DNA of 64,000 nt. It comes from Neorhizobium sp. JUb45 (lineage in GTDB: Bacteria; Pseudomonadota; Alphaproteobacteria; Rhizobiales; Rhizobiaceae). Position numbers and translations under genes: made by a program. Positions 18,161-27,998 of the stretch are shown one piece after another. Every line of letters begins with the position of its first letter. The stretch's first letter is position 1. The DNA is taken from NCBI RefSeq assembly GCF_004343585.1, contig NZ_SLYW01000004.1, positions 1-64,000 on the forward strand. Direction: 5' to 3'. Below the pieces are notes generated by a model, which worked only from the letters and a program-made list of their open reading frames with translations, ran no database searches and was not told where the DNA came from.

Positions 18161-19075
18161 ATGCGCATGATGACAAAATTTGCCGGGGTGCTTCTCGCCG
18201 CCTCCTTCGCCTTCGGGCAGGCTCAGGCGCAGGTCGTCGTATCATCGAAAATCGATACCGAAGGCGGTGTTCTCGGTAACATCATTCTTTCGGTTCTGAA
18301 TGCCAATGGAATCAAGACGGCCGACCGCATCCAGCTCGGTGCAACACCCGTTGTCCGCAAGGCGATCACCGCTGGCGAAATCGATATCTACCCGGAATAT
18401 ACAGGCAATGCGGCCTTCTTTTTCGAAAAGAGCGGTGGTGACGCCGGCTGGAACGATGCCGCCAAGGCCTATGAGCAGGCCAAGAAGCTAGACTACGATG
18501 CCAACAAGATCGTTTGGTTGACACCATCGCCGGCCAACAACACCTGGGCGATCGCGCTGCGCAAGGATGTGACGGATGCCAACAAACTCGTCACCTTGAG
18601 CGATTTCGGCAAATACGTTGCCGGTGGCGGCACAGTCAAACTCGCCGCCTCTTCGGAATTCGTCAATTCCGCCGCAGCCCTGCCGGCATTCCAGAAGACC
18701 TACGCCTTTACCCTGAAGCCGGAACAACTGATCACTCTTTCGGGTGGTGATACAGCCGCCACCATCGCCGCCGCCGCCAACCAGACCAGCGGTGCCAATG
18801 CGGCCATGGTCTACGGGACAGATGGCGGCATCGCGCCGTCCGGTCTTGTGGTGCTGGAAGACGACAAGGGCGTGCAGCCGGTTTACCAGCCGTCGCCGAT
18901 CATCCGCGAAAAGGTCTTGAAGGAAAATCCGCAGATCGAAAGCCTGCTGAAGCCCGTCTTCGAAAAGCTCGATCTCGTCACGCTGCAGGAGTTGAACGGT
19001 CGCGTTCAGCTGGGTGGTGAACCGGCCAAGGCAGTGTCGGACGACTTTCTCAAGACGAATGGTTTTTTGAAGTAA
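18161..19075 (+). CDS. Osmoprotectant ABC transporter substrate-binding protein (YehZ/OsmF type)
   Basis: 304 aa with a signal peptide (about 1-23, cleavage after AQA). The OpuAC-type fold is shown by SSKIDTEGGVLGNI, the YPEYTGNA segment and AMVYGTDGGI. It is first in a four-gene order binding protein - long permease - ATPase - short permease, identical to E. coli yehZYXW. Members bind glycine betaine or choline-like compounds, often with low affinity; the ligand here is not shown. The start ATG follows GAGGGAAGGA. Confidence 0.88.
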   Translation: MRMMTKFAGVLLAASFAFGQAQAQVVVSSKIDTEGGVLGNIILSVLNANGIKTADRIQLGATPVVRKAITAGEIDIYPEYTGNAAFFFEKSGGDAGWNDAAKAYEQAKKLDYDANKIVWLTPSPANNTWAIALRKDVTDANKLVTLSDFGKYVAGGGTVKLAASSEFVNSAAALPAFQKTYAFTLKPEQLITLSGGDTAATIAAAANQTSGANAAMVYGTDGGIAPSGLVVLEDDKGVQPVYQPSPIIREKVLKENPQIESLLKPVFEKLDLVTLQELNGRVQLGGEPAKAVSDDFLKTNGFLK

Positions 19076-19114
19076 GCCGATAGAAGCGCCAGCCGGCAAA
19101 GAGCAGGAAAACGC

Positions 19115-19132
19115 ATGAGGTTTGACTTGTGA
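19115..19132 (+). CDS. Five-codon leader ORF overlapping the permease start
   Basis: ATG AGG TTT GAC TTG TGA has its own AGGA 6 nt upstream, and its stop overlaps the permease GTG. It arises from a 14-nt tandem duplication: TGAGGTTTGACTTG is followed at once by TGAGGCTTGACTTG. Termination here would place ribosomes on the GTG. Whether it is translated is unknown. Confidence 0.35.
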   Translation: MRFDL

Positions 19133-20328
19133 GGCTTGACTTGCGCCGGATCGACCGGGTCGGAGTGGTGGTCGCCCTGATCGCTGCTTATGGCCTCGTC
19201 GCGCCCTTTGCGCTGTTTCGCGCCAACCGCATCGTGCAGGGCGAGGGGCGTTCCCTGCTTTCCGCCCTGCCGCCTTCGCTCGGCATGGTTCTGATGGCGC
19301 TGGTCATCGTCGGCATCGTCCTCGCGCTTCTGCGCCTGCCGATATTGGTTCGGCTGGTGACCAGTTTCGTGGTGCTGGCAGGTCTCGCAATTGCCATCGG
19401 TGGTGCGGCGACCTTTCTGACGCCGGCAGGCAATACCTATGCCCGCGTCTCACCCGGCTCCGGTTTCTGGATGCTCGGTGCCGCTTTCGCCCTGCTGGCA
19501 ACGGATTCGCTGGCGCGCATGCGGCCGACTGCATGGTTACGCATCGCTTTTCTCGCAGCCACTGCTGCCGCAATAACACTGATCCTGACCTCGGACCTGT
19601 GGAGCGGCCTGTCGCTCATGAAGGAATATGTTTCGCGCGCCGACACGTTCTGGATGGAGGCGGGGCGGCACCTGACACTGGCATCCGGATCTCTTGCCGT
19701 TGCGGCGCTGATCGGTATCCCGCTTGGCATCTTTTGCCATCGCGCCGCACGCATCCGCTCTGTCATTCTCAACCTTCTCAATGTCGTCCAGACCATTCCG
19801 TCGATCGCCCTGTTTGGTATCCTCATCGGCCCGCTGTCATGGGTGGCGGCCACTGTGCCGGGCGCGGCCGATCTCGGCATTCGCGGCATCGGCATGGCGC
19901 CGGCCTTCGTGGCGTTGTTTCTGTATTCCCTGCTGCCGATGGTAGCCAACACGGTGGGAGGTCTGGCTAGCGTGCCCCGCGATGCCAATGACGCCGCCCG
20001 CGGTGTCGGCATGACGGATCGGCAGCGGCTGGTTCAGGTGGAACTGCCGCTTGCCTTTCCGGTCATCCTCACCGGCATTCGTATCGTGCTCGTGCAGAAT
20101 ATCGGTCTTGCCACCATCGCGGCCCTGATCGGTGGCGGCGGGTTTGGCGTTTTCGTGTTTCAGGGGCTCGGCCAGACGGCAATGGATCTGGTTCTGCTCG
20201 GCGCGGTGCCAACGGTAGCACTGGCTTTTGCAGCGGCAGTCATTCTCGATGCCGTTGTGGAGCTGACAGCACCGGCAAATGCGACAAACAGGACGGCTCC
20301 TACTGCCGGAAAGGAAGCGACCGCATGA
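19129..20328 (+). CDS. Osmoprotectant ABC permease, long form (YehY type)
   Basis: 399 aa. The N-terminal half holds about four extra transmembrane helices and the C-terminal half the BPD_transp domain with QTIPSIALFG and the EAA loop DAARGVGMTDRQRLVQVELP. The length matches YehY and not the shorter OpuCB permeases. GTG start; an in-frame ATG does not precede it because the upstream ATG is closed by a stop after five codons. Overlaps the ATPase gene by 4 nt. Confidence 0.85.
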   Translation: MRLDLRRIDRVGVVVALIAAYGLVAPFALFRANRIVQGEGRSLLSALPPSLGMVLMALVIVGIVLALLRLPILVRLVTSFVVLAGLAIAIGGAATFLTPAGNTYARVSPGSGFWMLGAAFALLATDSLARMRPTAWLRIAFLAATAAAITLILTSDLWSGLSLMKEYVSRADTFWMEAGRHLTLASGSLAVAALIGIPLGIFCHRAARIRSVILNLLNVVQTIPSIALFGILIGPLSWVAATVPGAADLGIRGIGMAPAFVALFLYSLLPMVANTVGGLASVPRDANDAARGVGMTDRQRLVQVELPLAFPVILTGIRIVLVQNIGLATIAALIGGGGFGVFVFQGLGQTAMDLVLLGAVPTVALAFAAAVILDAVVELTAPANATNRTAPTAGKEATA

Positions 20329-21260
20329 TCGAGATCGATGGCATCAGCAAGGCCTATGGCGACGTCACCGTGGTCGATAACGTCTCGATGACGGTCGATG
20401 CGGGATCCGTCACCGTCATCGTCGGCACCTCCGGTTCGGGTAAAACCACGCTGTTGCGCATGATCAACCGGCTGGTGGAGCCAACCAAGGGTGCCATCCG
20501 CATCGATGGTGAGGACAATGGCGCCATTGCCCCGCACGAACTGCGCCGCCGCATCGGTTACGCCATTCAGGGGCATGGCCTGTTTCCCCATCGTACCGTC
20601 GCGGACAACATCGCCACCGTGCCAAAGCTGCTCGGCTGGCCGCAGGAGCGTATCAAGGCGCGTGTCGAAGAGCTTCTCAAACTTTTTCAACTCGATCCAA
20701 CATCGTTTGGCCCACGTTTTCCGCACGAACTGTCCGGCGGTCAGAGCCAGCGCGTCGGTGTCGCCCGCGCGCTTGCTGCCGAGCCGAACCTGCTGTTGAT
20801 GGACGAACCCTTTGGCGCACTCGATCCGGTCATTCGCGCCAAGGCGCAGGATGATCTGCTCGCCATTCAGAAACACTTTGGTACCACCATCATCCTTGTC
20901 ACCCACGATATGGAAGAGGCCTTTGGCCTTGCCGACAAGATCGCTGTCATGGATGGCGGGCGCCTGCTGCAATATGCGACGCCGGCTGAAATGCTCGCCA
21001 ATCCGGCAACCGATTTCGTCGCCTCGTTGATCGGCACCGCAGAACGGCCATTTCGTCTTCTGTCGCTGAACCGTGTCGAGGCCGCAATCGAAACAGGACC
21101 TGCGGAAGGGGCGGCGATCGCCTCCGATATCAGCCAGCGGGATGCTTTGGCCGAGCTGCTCTGGTCCGGTCGTTCCGCATTGCCTGTCACGGATAGGGAC
21201 GGTGCGGTTATCGGCCGGGTCACCGTCGATGGCCTCCTGAAGCGGGCGAGGCCGGAATGA
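20325..21260 (+). CDS. Osmoprotectant ABC transporter ATP-binding protein (YehX type)
   Basis: 311 aa. Walker A GTSGSGKTT, Q-loop YAIQGHGLFPH, signature ELSGGQSQR, Walker B LLLMDEPF and the switch His in VTHDMEEA. The C-terminal part (about 260-310) looks like a CBS-type module (ALPVTDRDGAVIGRVTVDGL), which in OpuA-like systems senses ionic strength or nucleotides. Overlaps both neighbouring genes by ATGA. Confidence 0.93.
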   Translation: MIEIDGISKAYGDVTVVDNVSMTVDAGSVTVIVGTSGSGKTTLLRMINRLVEPTKGAIRIDGEDNGAIAPHELRRRIGYAIQGHGLFPHRTVADNIATVPKLLGWPQERIKARVEELLKLFQLDPTSFGPRFPHELSGGQSQRVGVARALAAEPNLLLMDEPFGALDPVIRAKAQDDLLAIQKHFGTTIILVTHDMEEAFGLADKIAVMDGGRLLQYATPAEMLANPATDFVASLIGTAERPFRLLSLNRVEAAIETGPAEGAAIASDISQRDALAELLWSGRSALPVTDRDGAVIGRVTVDGLLKRARPE

Positions 21261-22009
21261 GAATTGGCTTGCCGTTAATTATCCGGCTAATTGTTTTTCT
21301 GCTGTTGGTGACCTTTTTGGTCATGCCACAATGGTTTGCGCCGCTGCTCCAGCCGTTGACGGAAAACGGCGGGCCGCCGGTTTATGTACAGTCCAGCCTT
21401 CTGTCGCTGACCATCTCGCATCTGACGGTGGTCTTTGCGGCCACCGTTGCCGCCACCATCGTCGCCGTCGGATTGGCCATCCTCGTCACACGTGAATCCG
21501 GTCGTGAATTTTTGCCGCTGTCGCGCAGTCTGGTGAATATCGGCCAGACCTTTCCACCCGTCGCCGTGCTGGCGCTGACGGTACCGATGCTGGGTTTCGG
21601 CGAATGGCCGACGCTGATCGCGCTGTTTCTTTACGGACTGCTTCCGATCTTCGAAAACACCCTGACGGGCCTCACCACATTGCCGGTATCGGTGATGGAG
21701 GCCGCGCGCGGCACCGGCATGACCGGCTGGCAGCGTCTCACCAAGGTCGAACTGCCTCTGGCCTTTCCGCTCATCCTCGGCGGCATCCGCCTGTCGATCG
21801 TCATCAGCCTGGCCACGGCCACTATCGGATCGACGGTAGCGGCCCGCACGCTCGGCGAGGTGATCATTGCCGGCCTGCAGTCCAACAATCTCGCCTTCAT
21901 TCTGCAGGGTGGTGTGGTCGTCGCGGCACTGGCGGTGCTGATCTACGACACATTGCTGTTCGCAGAACGCGTGGTCGCGCGCCGATCCGGCTTGAACCGC
22001 GCTGCTTGA
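21257..22009 (+). CDS. Osmoprotectant ABC permease, short form (YehW type)
   Basis: 250 aa, about six transmembrane helices, with QTFPPVAVLALTVP and the EAA loop EAARGTGMTGWQRLTKVELP. It would form the channel with the long permease. Ends 13 nt before a strong convergent terminator. Confidence 0.9.
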   Translation: MRIGLPLIIRLIVFLLLVTFLVMPQWFAPLLQPLTENGGPPVYVQSSLLSLTISHLTVVFAATVAATIVAVGLAILVTRESGREFLPLSRSLVNIGQTFPPVAVLALTVPMLGFGEWPTLIALFLYGLLPIFENTLTGLTTLPVSVMEAARGTGMTGWQRLTKVELPLAFPLILGGIRLSIVISLATATIGSTVAARTLGEVIIAGLQSNNLAFILQGGVVVAALAVLIYDTLLFAERVVARRSGLNRAA

Positions 22010-22020
22010 CCGCTGACATG

Positions 22021-22057
22021 AAAAAGCCGCCGGACATCAACGATGTCCGGCGGCTTT
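22021..22057. terminator. Strong bidirectional terminator
   Basis: A perfect 16-bp stem (22023-22038 with 22042-22057) around a 3-nt AAC loop. The five-A run on the left gives a U5 tract for the minus-strand DUF475 gene; the plus-strand U run is only three. Lies between convergent genes. Confidence 0.92.
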
Positions 22058-22084
22058 GGTTGTCAAAATACCGATCGATCTGGA

Positions 22085-23191
22085 TCAGATCTGGTTGGTC
22101 GCCGGTTCCACCGGACGATCCAGCGTGCCCTCGCGCTTGTCCTGTTCGACGTGGCGACGGTTGTAGCGGATCGACGACCACAGCGAGATGCCGATCAGGG
22201 TCGCACCGCCAAGGCCGGTGATAACCTCGGGAATGTGGAACATCGTCTGCACGTACATGATCACCGAAAGGATGAGGATGGCATAGAAGGCGCCATGCTC
22301 GAGATAGCGGTAATGCGTCAACGTGCCCTTTTCGACCAGCATGATCGTCATGGAGCGAACATACATGGCGCCGATGCCAAGGCCGATCGCGATGATGAAC
22401 AGGTTGTGGGTGAGCGCAAACGCGCCGATGACGCCATCGAAGGAGAAGCTGGCATCCAGCACTTCCAGATAGATGAAGGCGCCGAGACCACCCTTTGCGG
22501 CTTCCGACATCGTCTTCTGCTGCGCATCGAGCAGGCCACCGATCACTTCGACGATCAGGAAGGTCACGAGACCATAGATGGCCGAATAGACGAAGGTGAC
22601 CGAATCCTCACCGGTCAAAAGCCGCGAGAAGAGCAGGATCAACAACAGCACTACGGCGATCTCGACACCCTTGATGCCGGCAAAGCGGGCCATCGGGCTT
22701 TCGAGGAACGGGATCCAGTGCACGTCCTTCTCCTGATTGAAGAAGTAGGACAGGCCCACCATCATCAGGAAGGTGCCGCCAAAGGCTGCGATCGGCAGAT
22801 GCGCGTCATGCATGATGCGCGAATATTCTTCCGGCTGGCTTGCCGCCAGAACGATTGCCTCGATCGGCCCGATCTGGGCAGCGATCACGACGATCAACAG
22901 CGGGAAGACGATACGCATGCCGAACACGGCAATCAGGATACCCCAGGTCAGGAAGCGATGCTGCCATTCCGGGGTCATGTCTTTCAGCTTGTTGGCGTTG
23001 ACGATGGCGTTGTCGAAGGAGAGCGAGATTTCCAGAACCGCCAGCACGACGCAGATGAAGAAGATCGTCGCTGTACCGCTGATCGTGCCGGTCGATTGCC
23101 AGCCGAGGAAGCCGCCGAGGAGTAGACCAAGCGCGGTAACGATGAAGGCCCAGCGGAAATAGCCGAGCGTGGATGATGTGGACTGGCTCAT
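22085..23191 (-). CDS. DUF475 / TerC-like integral membrane protein
   Basis: 368 aa with about nine transmembrane helices. The Asp-containing motifs of the TerC superfamily are present twice: EISLSFDNAIVNANKL near residue 48 and DASFSFDGVIGAFALT near residue 230. TerC-like proteins export or handle metal ions (Mn2+ in several bacteria). Start at MSQSTSS, which has AGGGGG 8 nt upstream; the reading frame continues 54 nt further but without an RBS. The palindrome ATCCCAAA-GA-TTTGGGAT lies 64 nt upstream. Substrate unknown. Confidence 0.85.
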   Translation of the reverse strand: MSQSTSSTLGYFRWAFIVTALGLLLGGFLGWQSTGTISGTATIFFICVVLAVLEISLSFDNAIVNANKLKDMTPEWQHRFLTWGILIAVFGMRIVFPLLIVVIAAQIGPIEAIVLAASQPEEYSRIMHDAHLPIAAFGGTFLMMVGLSYFFNQEKDVHWIPFLESPMARFAGIKGVEIAVVLLLILLFSRLLTGEDSVTFVYSAIYGLVTFLIVEVIGGLLDAQQKTMSEAAKGGLGAFIYLEVLDASFSFDGVIGAFALTHNLFIIAIGLGIGAMYVRSMTIMLVEKGTLTHYRYLEHGAFYAILILSVIMYVQTMFHIPEVITGLGGATLIGISLWSSIRYNRRHVEQDKREGTLDRPVEPATNQI

Positions 23192-23642
23192 GCGTGTGTC
23201 CCCCTGGTGGAGAGAAGACGCATGGAGGAGATGGACATGCCGCACGCGGCATCCATCCCAAAGATTTGGGATTGTGTCATGACGTTGTTAATCCGCCGGC
23301 TGTTTTGCAGGCGGTACCGACATCGCGAGAGCGCCGTAAAAACTCTCGCCAGAGGGGCCCGGCACCAGGTTTCTTTCGCGGGCTCGGTAAAGGCGCGCGA
23401 AGACACCATGAAAATTGGCTGTTTTCAGTTTTTCGTCAAGAGGGTGCCCGTGCTGATCCCTAATGTTTGATGAGCGAGCGTTGCTACCTGCATTTTGTCG
23501 CTCCGGCAGACGGGGGCGAAAAATGTCCCAAGCTTGACCTTTCGGCGCCAAAAAGGCATGGAGCACGCCTGCCCGCGCCAAACGACGATCTTTCTGATAG
23601 GATCAGTATCGAAGCGGACATGAGAAGAAAGAAAAACAAGAA
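23192..23642. other. 451-nt intergenic region between DUF475 and rbfA
   Basis: Divergent promoter region. It holds the 18-nt palindrome listed separately, a GCGAGAG/CTCTCGC hairpin near 23327-23353, and a possible 20-codon reading frame (23408-23470, beginning MKIGCFQFF) without family resemblance. I looked for a yybP-ykoY manganese riboswitch in front of DUF475 and did not find its conserved core. infB, the usual gene before rbfA, is absent. Confidence 0.5.
23255..23272. promoter_or_regulatory. Palindrome upstream of DUF475
   Basis: ATCCCAAA-GA-TTTGGGAT, perfect 8-bp arms with a 2-nt centre, in the 5-prime region of the DUF475 gene. The size and symmetry fit a dimeric repressor site. No matching regulator is nearby. 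Confidence 0.4.
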
Positions 23643-24068
23643 ATGAGCAAAGCAACGTCTTCCGCGCCCTCGCAGCGGATGCTGCGCGTCGGCGAGCAGG
23701 TACGCGCCGCCATTACGCAGGTTCTCCAGCGCGGCGAAGTGCGCGACGATCTGATCGAAAAGACCGTGATTTCCGTGTCGGAAGTCCGCATGTCTCCGGA
23801 TTTGAAAATTGCCACCGCCTATGTCACGCCGCTCGGTCTGCCGGACCACGAAGCGGTGATCGAGGCTTTGAACCGTAATGCGAAATACATTCGCGGCCGC
23901 CTCGGCGGCCAGTTGCGGCAAATGAAATACATGCCCGAAGTGCGTTTCCGTGACGATACCAGCTTCGACAATTACAAGAAGATCGACCAGCTGCTGAAAT
24001 CTCCGGAAGTGCAGCGCGATCTCGGGGGCAATCCTGAGTCCAAGGCCTCCGGCGACGAGCAAGAATAG
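23643..24068 (+). CDS. rbfA: Ribosome-binding factor A
   Basis: 141 aa, single KH-type domain: [20 protein letters not shown] at the N-terminus, then the [14 protein letters not shown] core. It helps mature the 5-prime end of 16S rRNA on the 30S subunit. Followed 6 nt later by truB. The acidic C-terminal tail (about 120-141) is typical of alphaproteobacteria. Confidence 0.96.
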   Translation: MSKATSSAPSQRMLRVGEQVRAAITQVLQRGEVRDDLIEKTVISVSEVRMSPDLKIATAYVTPLGLPDHEAVIEALNRNAKYIRGRLGGQLRQMKYMPEVRFRDDTSFDNYKKIDQLLKSPEVQRDLGGNPESKASGDEQE

Positions 24069-24074
24069 AGAAGA

Positions 24075-25004
24075 ATGTCCAAACCGCGTAAACCCAAGGG
24101 CCGGCCGGTCTCCGGCTGGCTTATCCTCGACAAGCCTGTCGATTTCGGCTCGACCGAAGCCGTCTCCAAGATCAAGTGGCTGTTCAACGCCCAGAAGGCC
24201 GGTCATGCCGGCACGCTCGATCCGCTTGCCTCGGGCATGCTGCCGATCGCGCTAGGTGATGCCACCAAGACCGTGCCTTACGTCATGGATGGCCGCAAGA
24301 TCTATGAGTTCACGGTCACCTGGGGCGAACAGCGCTCGACGGACGATCTTGAAGGCGATGTCGTTGAGAGCTCCGACAAGCGTCCGAGCGAGCAGGAAAT
24401 CCTCGATATCCTGCCGAACTATACCGGCACGATCAGCCAGGTCCCGCCGCAGTTTTCCGCGATCAAGATCGCCGGCGAGCGCGCTTACGATCTTGCCCGT
24501 GGCGGTGAAATGGTCGAGATCCCGTCCCGCGAAGTCCAGATTTTTCGCCTGACGCTGCTTGGCGCGGAAGAGAATTGCGCACATTTCGAAGTCGAATGCG
24601 GCAAGGGCACCTATGTCCGCGCGCTGGCCCGCGATTTCGGTACGGACCTCGGCTGTTTCGGCCATATCTCCAACCTGCGTCGCACATTTGTTGCGCCGTT
24701 TGCGGAAGAGAAGATGGTACCGCTTGCCGATCTCGTGGCGCTGGAAAGCGTCGAGGATCGTGACGAGCGTCTCGCGGCGCTGGATGCGCTTCTGTTCGAT
24801 ACGGTCGAAGCGCTGTCCGATCTGCCGCATCTGCCGCTCAGTGAAGATCAGGCCTATCGCATCCGCATGGGCAATCCGGTTATCGTCCGTGGTCGCGACG
24901 CCCCGCTCGAAGCGCCGGAAGTCTATGCCACGGCAAAGGGACGTCTGGTTGCCATCGGCGATATCGCCCAGGGTGAGTTCCGTCCGAAGCGGGTGTTTGG
25001 CTGA
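24075..25004 (+). CDS. truB: tRNA pseudouridine(55) synthase
   Basis: 309 aa. The catalytic Asp lies in [15 protein letters not shown] near residue 45, with the family motifs [20 protein letters not shown] and [12 protein letters not shown]. It makes pseudouridine 55 in the T loop of tRNAs. Situated between rbfA and rpsO as in most proteobacteria. Confidence 0.97.
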   Translation: MSKPRKPKGRPVSGWLILDKPVDFGSTEAVSKIKWLFNAQKAGHAGTLDPLASGMLPIALGDATKTVPYVMDGRKIYEFTVTWGEQRSTDDLEGDVVESSDKRPSEQEILDILPNYTGTISQVPPQFSAIKIAGERAYDLARGGEMVEIPSREVQIFRLTLLGAEENCAHFEVECGKGTYVRALARDFGTDLGCFGHISNLRRTFVAPFAEEKMVPLADLVALESVEDRDERLAALDALLFDTVEALSDLPHLPLSEDQAYRIRMGNPVIVRGRDAPLEAPEVYATAKGRLVAIGDIAQGEFRPKRVFG

Positions 25005-25175
25005 TAAACCATCGGCCTCCTCAAAATACGGGCCTCTTCCCATTCCATGCCGAATGGTCTATAGGCAGCGCCAGCTAGGGGCCGCCAATTGGCATGTTCC
25101 CGGCATTCACGGCCAAGGCTGAACGACATCTCGGCCTTTGGCGACCTCATTCCTCTTCACATAAAGGATCATACG

Positions 25176-25445
25176 ATGTCGATCACTGCAGAGCGCAAGG
25201 CCGAACTCATCAAGGAATACGCAACCGTTGAAGGCGACACCGGTTCGCCGGAAGTCCAGGTTGCTATCCTCACCGAGCGCATCACCAACTTGACCGAACA
25301 CTTCAAGGGCCACAAGAAGGACAACCACTCCCGTCGTGGCCTTCTGACCATGGTTTCCACGCGCCGTTCGCTTCTTGACTACGTCAAGAAGAAGGACGAA
25401 GCCCGTTACACCAAGCTGATCACCAGCCTGGGTATCCGTCGCTAA
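25176..25445 (+). CDS. rpsO: 30S ribosomal protein S15
   Basis: 89 aa, full family length ([15 protein letters not shown] at the start, TSLGIRR at the end, with [11 protein letters not shown] binding 16S rRNA). The reading frame is open 87 nt further upstream, but the ATG at 25176 follows AAAGGATC and matches S15 exactly. The 171-nt leader after truB suggests an own promoter or an S15 autoregulatory site; it contains the palindrome GCCAATTGGC at 25084-25093. Confidence 0.97.
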   Translation: MSITAERKAELIKEYATVEGDTGSPEVQVAILTERITNLTEHFKGHKKDNHSRRGLLTMVSTRRSLLDYVKKKDEARYTKLITSLGIRR

Positions 25446-25452
25446 GACCTTT

Positions 25453-25490
25453 TCCGGCGGGCGCTCCTTGCGGGGTGTCCGCCGGACCTC
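25453..25490 (+). terminator. Attenuator-like hairpin after rpsO
   Basis: Arms TCCGGCGG (25453-25460) and CCGCCGGA (25479-25486) with an 18-nt loop, followed by CCTCTTT. Imperfect U tract, so probably partial termination between rpsO and pnp. Confidence 0.5.
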
Positions 25491-25617
25491 TTTCCGGGCC
25501 TTGCCCGATCATTGCCTGCCGCGCTCATGATGTGCGCGAAAACTGTCGGCGAAACCGGATGGCCGGTTTGCCAGATCAACCCCGACCTGTCATGGGGCAG
25601 GATTGCCGGATGCTTTG

Positions 25618-25666
25618 TTGGCCGAGATTTTCTTGAAATCTTGGCCAATGTTTCCCTTCAAGGGGA
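25618..25666 (+). promoter_or_regulatory. Structured pnp mRNA leader
   Basis: A 13-bp stem (25618-25630 with 25636-25648, one G:U pair, 5-nt loop TCTTG) is followed at once by a second small stem (TTCCC / GGGGAA, 25651-25666). It ends about 105 nt before the pnp start. In E. coli a comparable leader duplex is cut by RNase III and then degraded by PNPase, giving autocontrol; the analogy here is inference. Confidence 0.5.
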
Positions 25667-25770
25667 ATCGGAGCTTCTCGTTGTCTTGCCCGTGATGTGT
25701 CATATCTGCGGTCGATTGTGCCGGCGCCTTGCAAAGGGTGTCACGTCATTCCCGCATTGAAGGACAACAC

Positions 25771-27903
25771 ATGTTCAATACCCACTCTGTCGAAATCGAA
25801 TGGGCAGGCCGCCCGCTGAAGCTGGAAACGGGCAAGATCGCCCGCCAGGCTGACGGCGCCGTTCTGGCCACCTACGGCGAAACCGTCGTTCTCGCCACCG
25901 TCGTTTCGGCCAAGGCGCCGAAGCCGGGCCAGGATTTCTTCCCGCTGACCGTCAACTACCAGGAAAAGACCTACGCCGCCGGCAAGATCCCGGGTGGCTA
26001 TTTCAAGCGCGAAGGTCGTCCGTCGGAAAAGGAAACGCTGGTTTCCCGCCTGATCGACCGTCCGATCCGCCCGCTCTTCCCTGAAGGTTACAAGAACGAC
26101 ACCCAGGTCGTCGTCACTGTCGTCCAGCACGACCTTGAGAACGATCCCGACGTATTGTCGATGGTTGCCGCTTCCGCTGCCCTGACGCTCTCTGGTGTTC
26201 CGTTCATGGGCCCGGTCGGCGGCGCACGCGTCGGCTACATCAACGGCGAATACGTTCTGAACCCGCATCTCGACGAGATGGACGAATCGGTTCTCGACCT
26301 CGTTGTTGCCGGCACCCAGGACGCCGTCCTGATGGTTGAATCGGAAGCCAAGGAACTGAACGAAGACGTCATGCTTGGTGCTGTCATGTTCGGCCACCGT
26401 GGTTTCCAGCCGGTCATCGACGCGATCATCAAGCTCGCTGAAGTTGCCGCCAAGGAACCGCGCGACTTCCAGCCGGAAGATCATTCCGAACTCGAAGCCG
26501 AGATGCTCAAGCATTTCGAAGCCGAGCTGCGCACCGCCTACAAGAACACCCAGAAGGCTGAACGTTACGCAGCCGTCGATGCCGTCAAGGCAAAGGTGAA
26601 GGCTCACTTCTTCCCGGAAGGCGTAGAGCCGAAATACACTGCCGAAGTCATCGGCGCGACCTTCAAGCATCTGCAGGCCAAGATCGTTCGCTGGAACATC
26701 CTCGACACCAAGAGCCGTATCGACGGCCGTGATCTGTCGACCGTCCGCGCAATCGTCTCGGAAGTCGGCATCCTGCCGCGCACCCACGGTTCGTCGCTGT
26801 TCACCCGCGGTGAAACGCAGGCGATCGTTGTTGCCACGCTCGGCACCGGCGAAGACGAACAGTACGTTGACAGCCTGACCGGCATGTACAAGGAGCGCTT
26901 CCTGCTCCATTACAACTTCCCTCCCTACTCGGTTGGCGAAACCGGCCGTATGGGCTCCCCGGGCCGTCGCGAAATCGGTCACGGCAAGCTCGCATGGCGC
27001 GCTATCCGTCCGATGCTGCCGTCGCCTGAGCAGTTCCCTTACACGCTGCGCGTCGTCTCCGAGATCACCGAGTCGAACGGCTCGTCCTCGATGGCAACCG
27101 TCTGCGGCACCTCGCTCGCTCTGATGGATGCAGGCGTTCCGTTGGCTAAGCCGGTTGCCGGTATCGCCATGGGCCTGATCCTCGAAGGTGAACGTTTTGC
27201 CGTTCTCTCCGACATCCTCGGCGACGAAGATCACCTCGGCGACATGGACTTCAAGGTTGCAGGTACTGCCGACGGCATCACCTCGCTGCAGATGGACATC
27301 AAGATTGCCGGTATCACCGAAGAGATCATGAAGGTCGCTCTCGAGCAGGCTCAGGGCGGTCGCAAGCACATCCTCGGCGAAATGGCCAATGCCATCACCG
27401 AAGGCCGTTCGCAGCTCGGCGAATTCGCTCCGCGCATCGAAGTGATGAACATCCCGGTCGACAAGATCCGTGAAGTCATCGGTTCGGGCGGCAAGGTCAT
27501 CCGCGAAATCGTCGAAAAGACCGGCGCCAAGATCAACATCGAAGACGATGGCACCGTGAAGATCGCTTCTTCTTCGGGTAAGGAAATCGAAGCGGCCCGC
27601 AAGTGGATCCACTCGATCGTTGCCGAGCCGGAAGTCGGTGTGGTCTACGAAGGCACCGTTGTGAAGACCGCCGATTTCGGCGCCTTCGTCAACTTCTTCG
27701 GCGCCCGCGACGGTCTGGTCCACATCTCGCAGCTCGCTTCCGAGCGTGTTGCCAAGACCTCCGATATCGTCAAGGAAGGCGACAAGGTCTGGGTCAAGCT
27801 GATGGGCTTCGATGAGCGCGGCAAGGTTCGCCTGTCGATGAAGGTCGTCGACCAGGCCACCGGCCAGGAAATCAAGAAGGCCGAAGGCGAAGCAGCCGAG
27901 TAA
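25771..27903 (+). CDS. pnp: Polyribonucleotide nucleotidyltransferase
   Basis: 710 aa. Two RNase PH domains (about 10-210 and 320-520) joined by a helical domain, then KH ([12 protein letters not shown] near 570) and S1 ([21 protein letters not shown] near 630). Phosphorolytic 3-to-5 RNA exonuclease of the degradosome. The start [11 protein letters not shown] has AAGGA 8 nt upstream; a TTG 42 nt earlier is less likely. Codon use is strongly biased, as for highly expressed genes. Confidence 0.98.
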   Translation: MFNTHSVEIEWAGRPLKLETGKIARQADGAVLATYGETVVLATVVSAKAPKPGQDFFPLTVNYQEKTYAAGKIPGGYFKREGRPSEKETLVSRLIDRPIRPLFPEGYKNDTQVVVTVVQHDLENDPDVLSMVAASAALTLSGVPFMGPVGGARVGYINGEYVLNPHLDEMDESVLDLVVAGTQDAVLMVESEAKELNEDVMLGAVMFGHRGFQPVIDAIIKLAEVAAKEPRDFQPEDHSELEAEMLKHFEAELRTAYKNTQKAERYAAVDAVKAKVKAHFFPEGVEPKYTAEVIGATFKHLQAKIVRWNILDTKSRIDGRDLSTVRAIVSEVGILPRTHGSSLFTRGETQAIVVATLGTGEDEQYVDSLTGMYKERFLLHYNFPPYSVGETGRMGSPGRREIGHGKLAWRAIRPMLPSPEQFPYTLRVVSEITESNGSSSMATVCGTSLALMDAGVPLAKPVAGIAMGLILEGERFAVLSDILGDEDHLGDMDFKVAGTADGITSLQMDIKIAGITEEIMKVALEQAQGGRKHILGEMANAITEGRSQLGEFAPRIEVMNIPVDKIREVIGSGGKVIREIVEKTGAKINIEDDGTVKIASSSGKEIEAARKWIHSIVAEPEVGVVYEGTVVKTADFGAFVNFFGARDGLVHISQLASERVAKTSDIVKEGDKVWVKLMGFDERGKVRLSMKVVDQATGQEIKKAEGEAAE

Positions 27904-27925
27904 GCTTTCGCAGATCGCAAGATCG

Positions 27926-27958
27926 AGGCGCGGGAGCATTGTCTTCCGCGCCTTTTCT
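27926..27958 (+). terminator. Terminator after pnp
   Basis: Stem AGGCGCGG / CCGCGCCT with a 12-nt loop followed by TTTTCTTT, 23 nt after the pnp stop. Confidence 0.88.
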
Positions 27959-27998
27959 TTATCAGTTTCTGAAAACAACACCGCCAAGGTCCGACATC

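Noticed and set aside
23192..23520. yybP-ykoY manganese riboswitch in front of the DUF475 gene
   Set aside because: Expected from TerC-family context, but the conserved core elements of that riboswitch are not seen on the minus strand.
25741..27987. 748-codon open frame antisense to pnp
   Set aside because: It is a shadow of a highly biased, high-GC gene: its product has no family features and the sense frame encodes a full PNPase.
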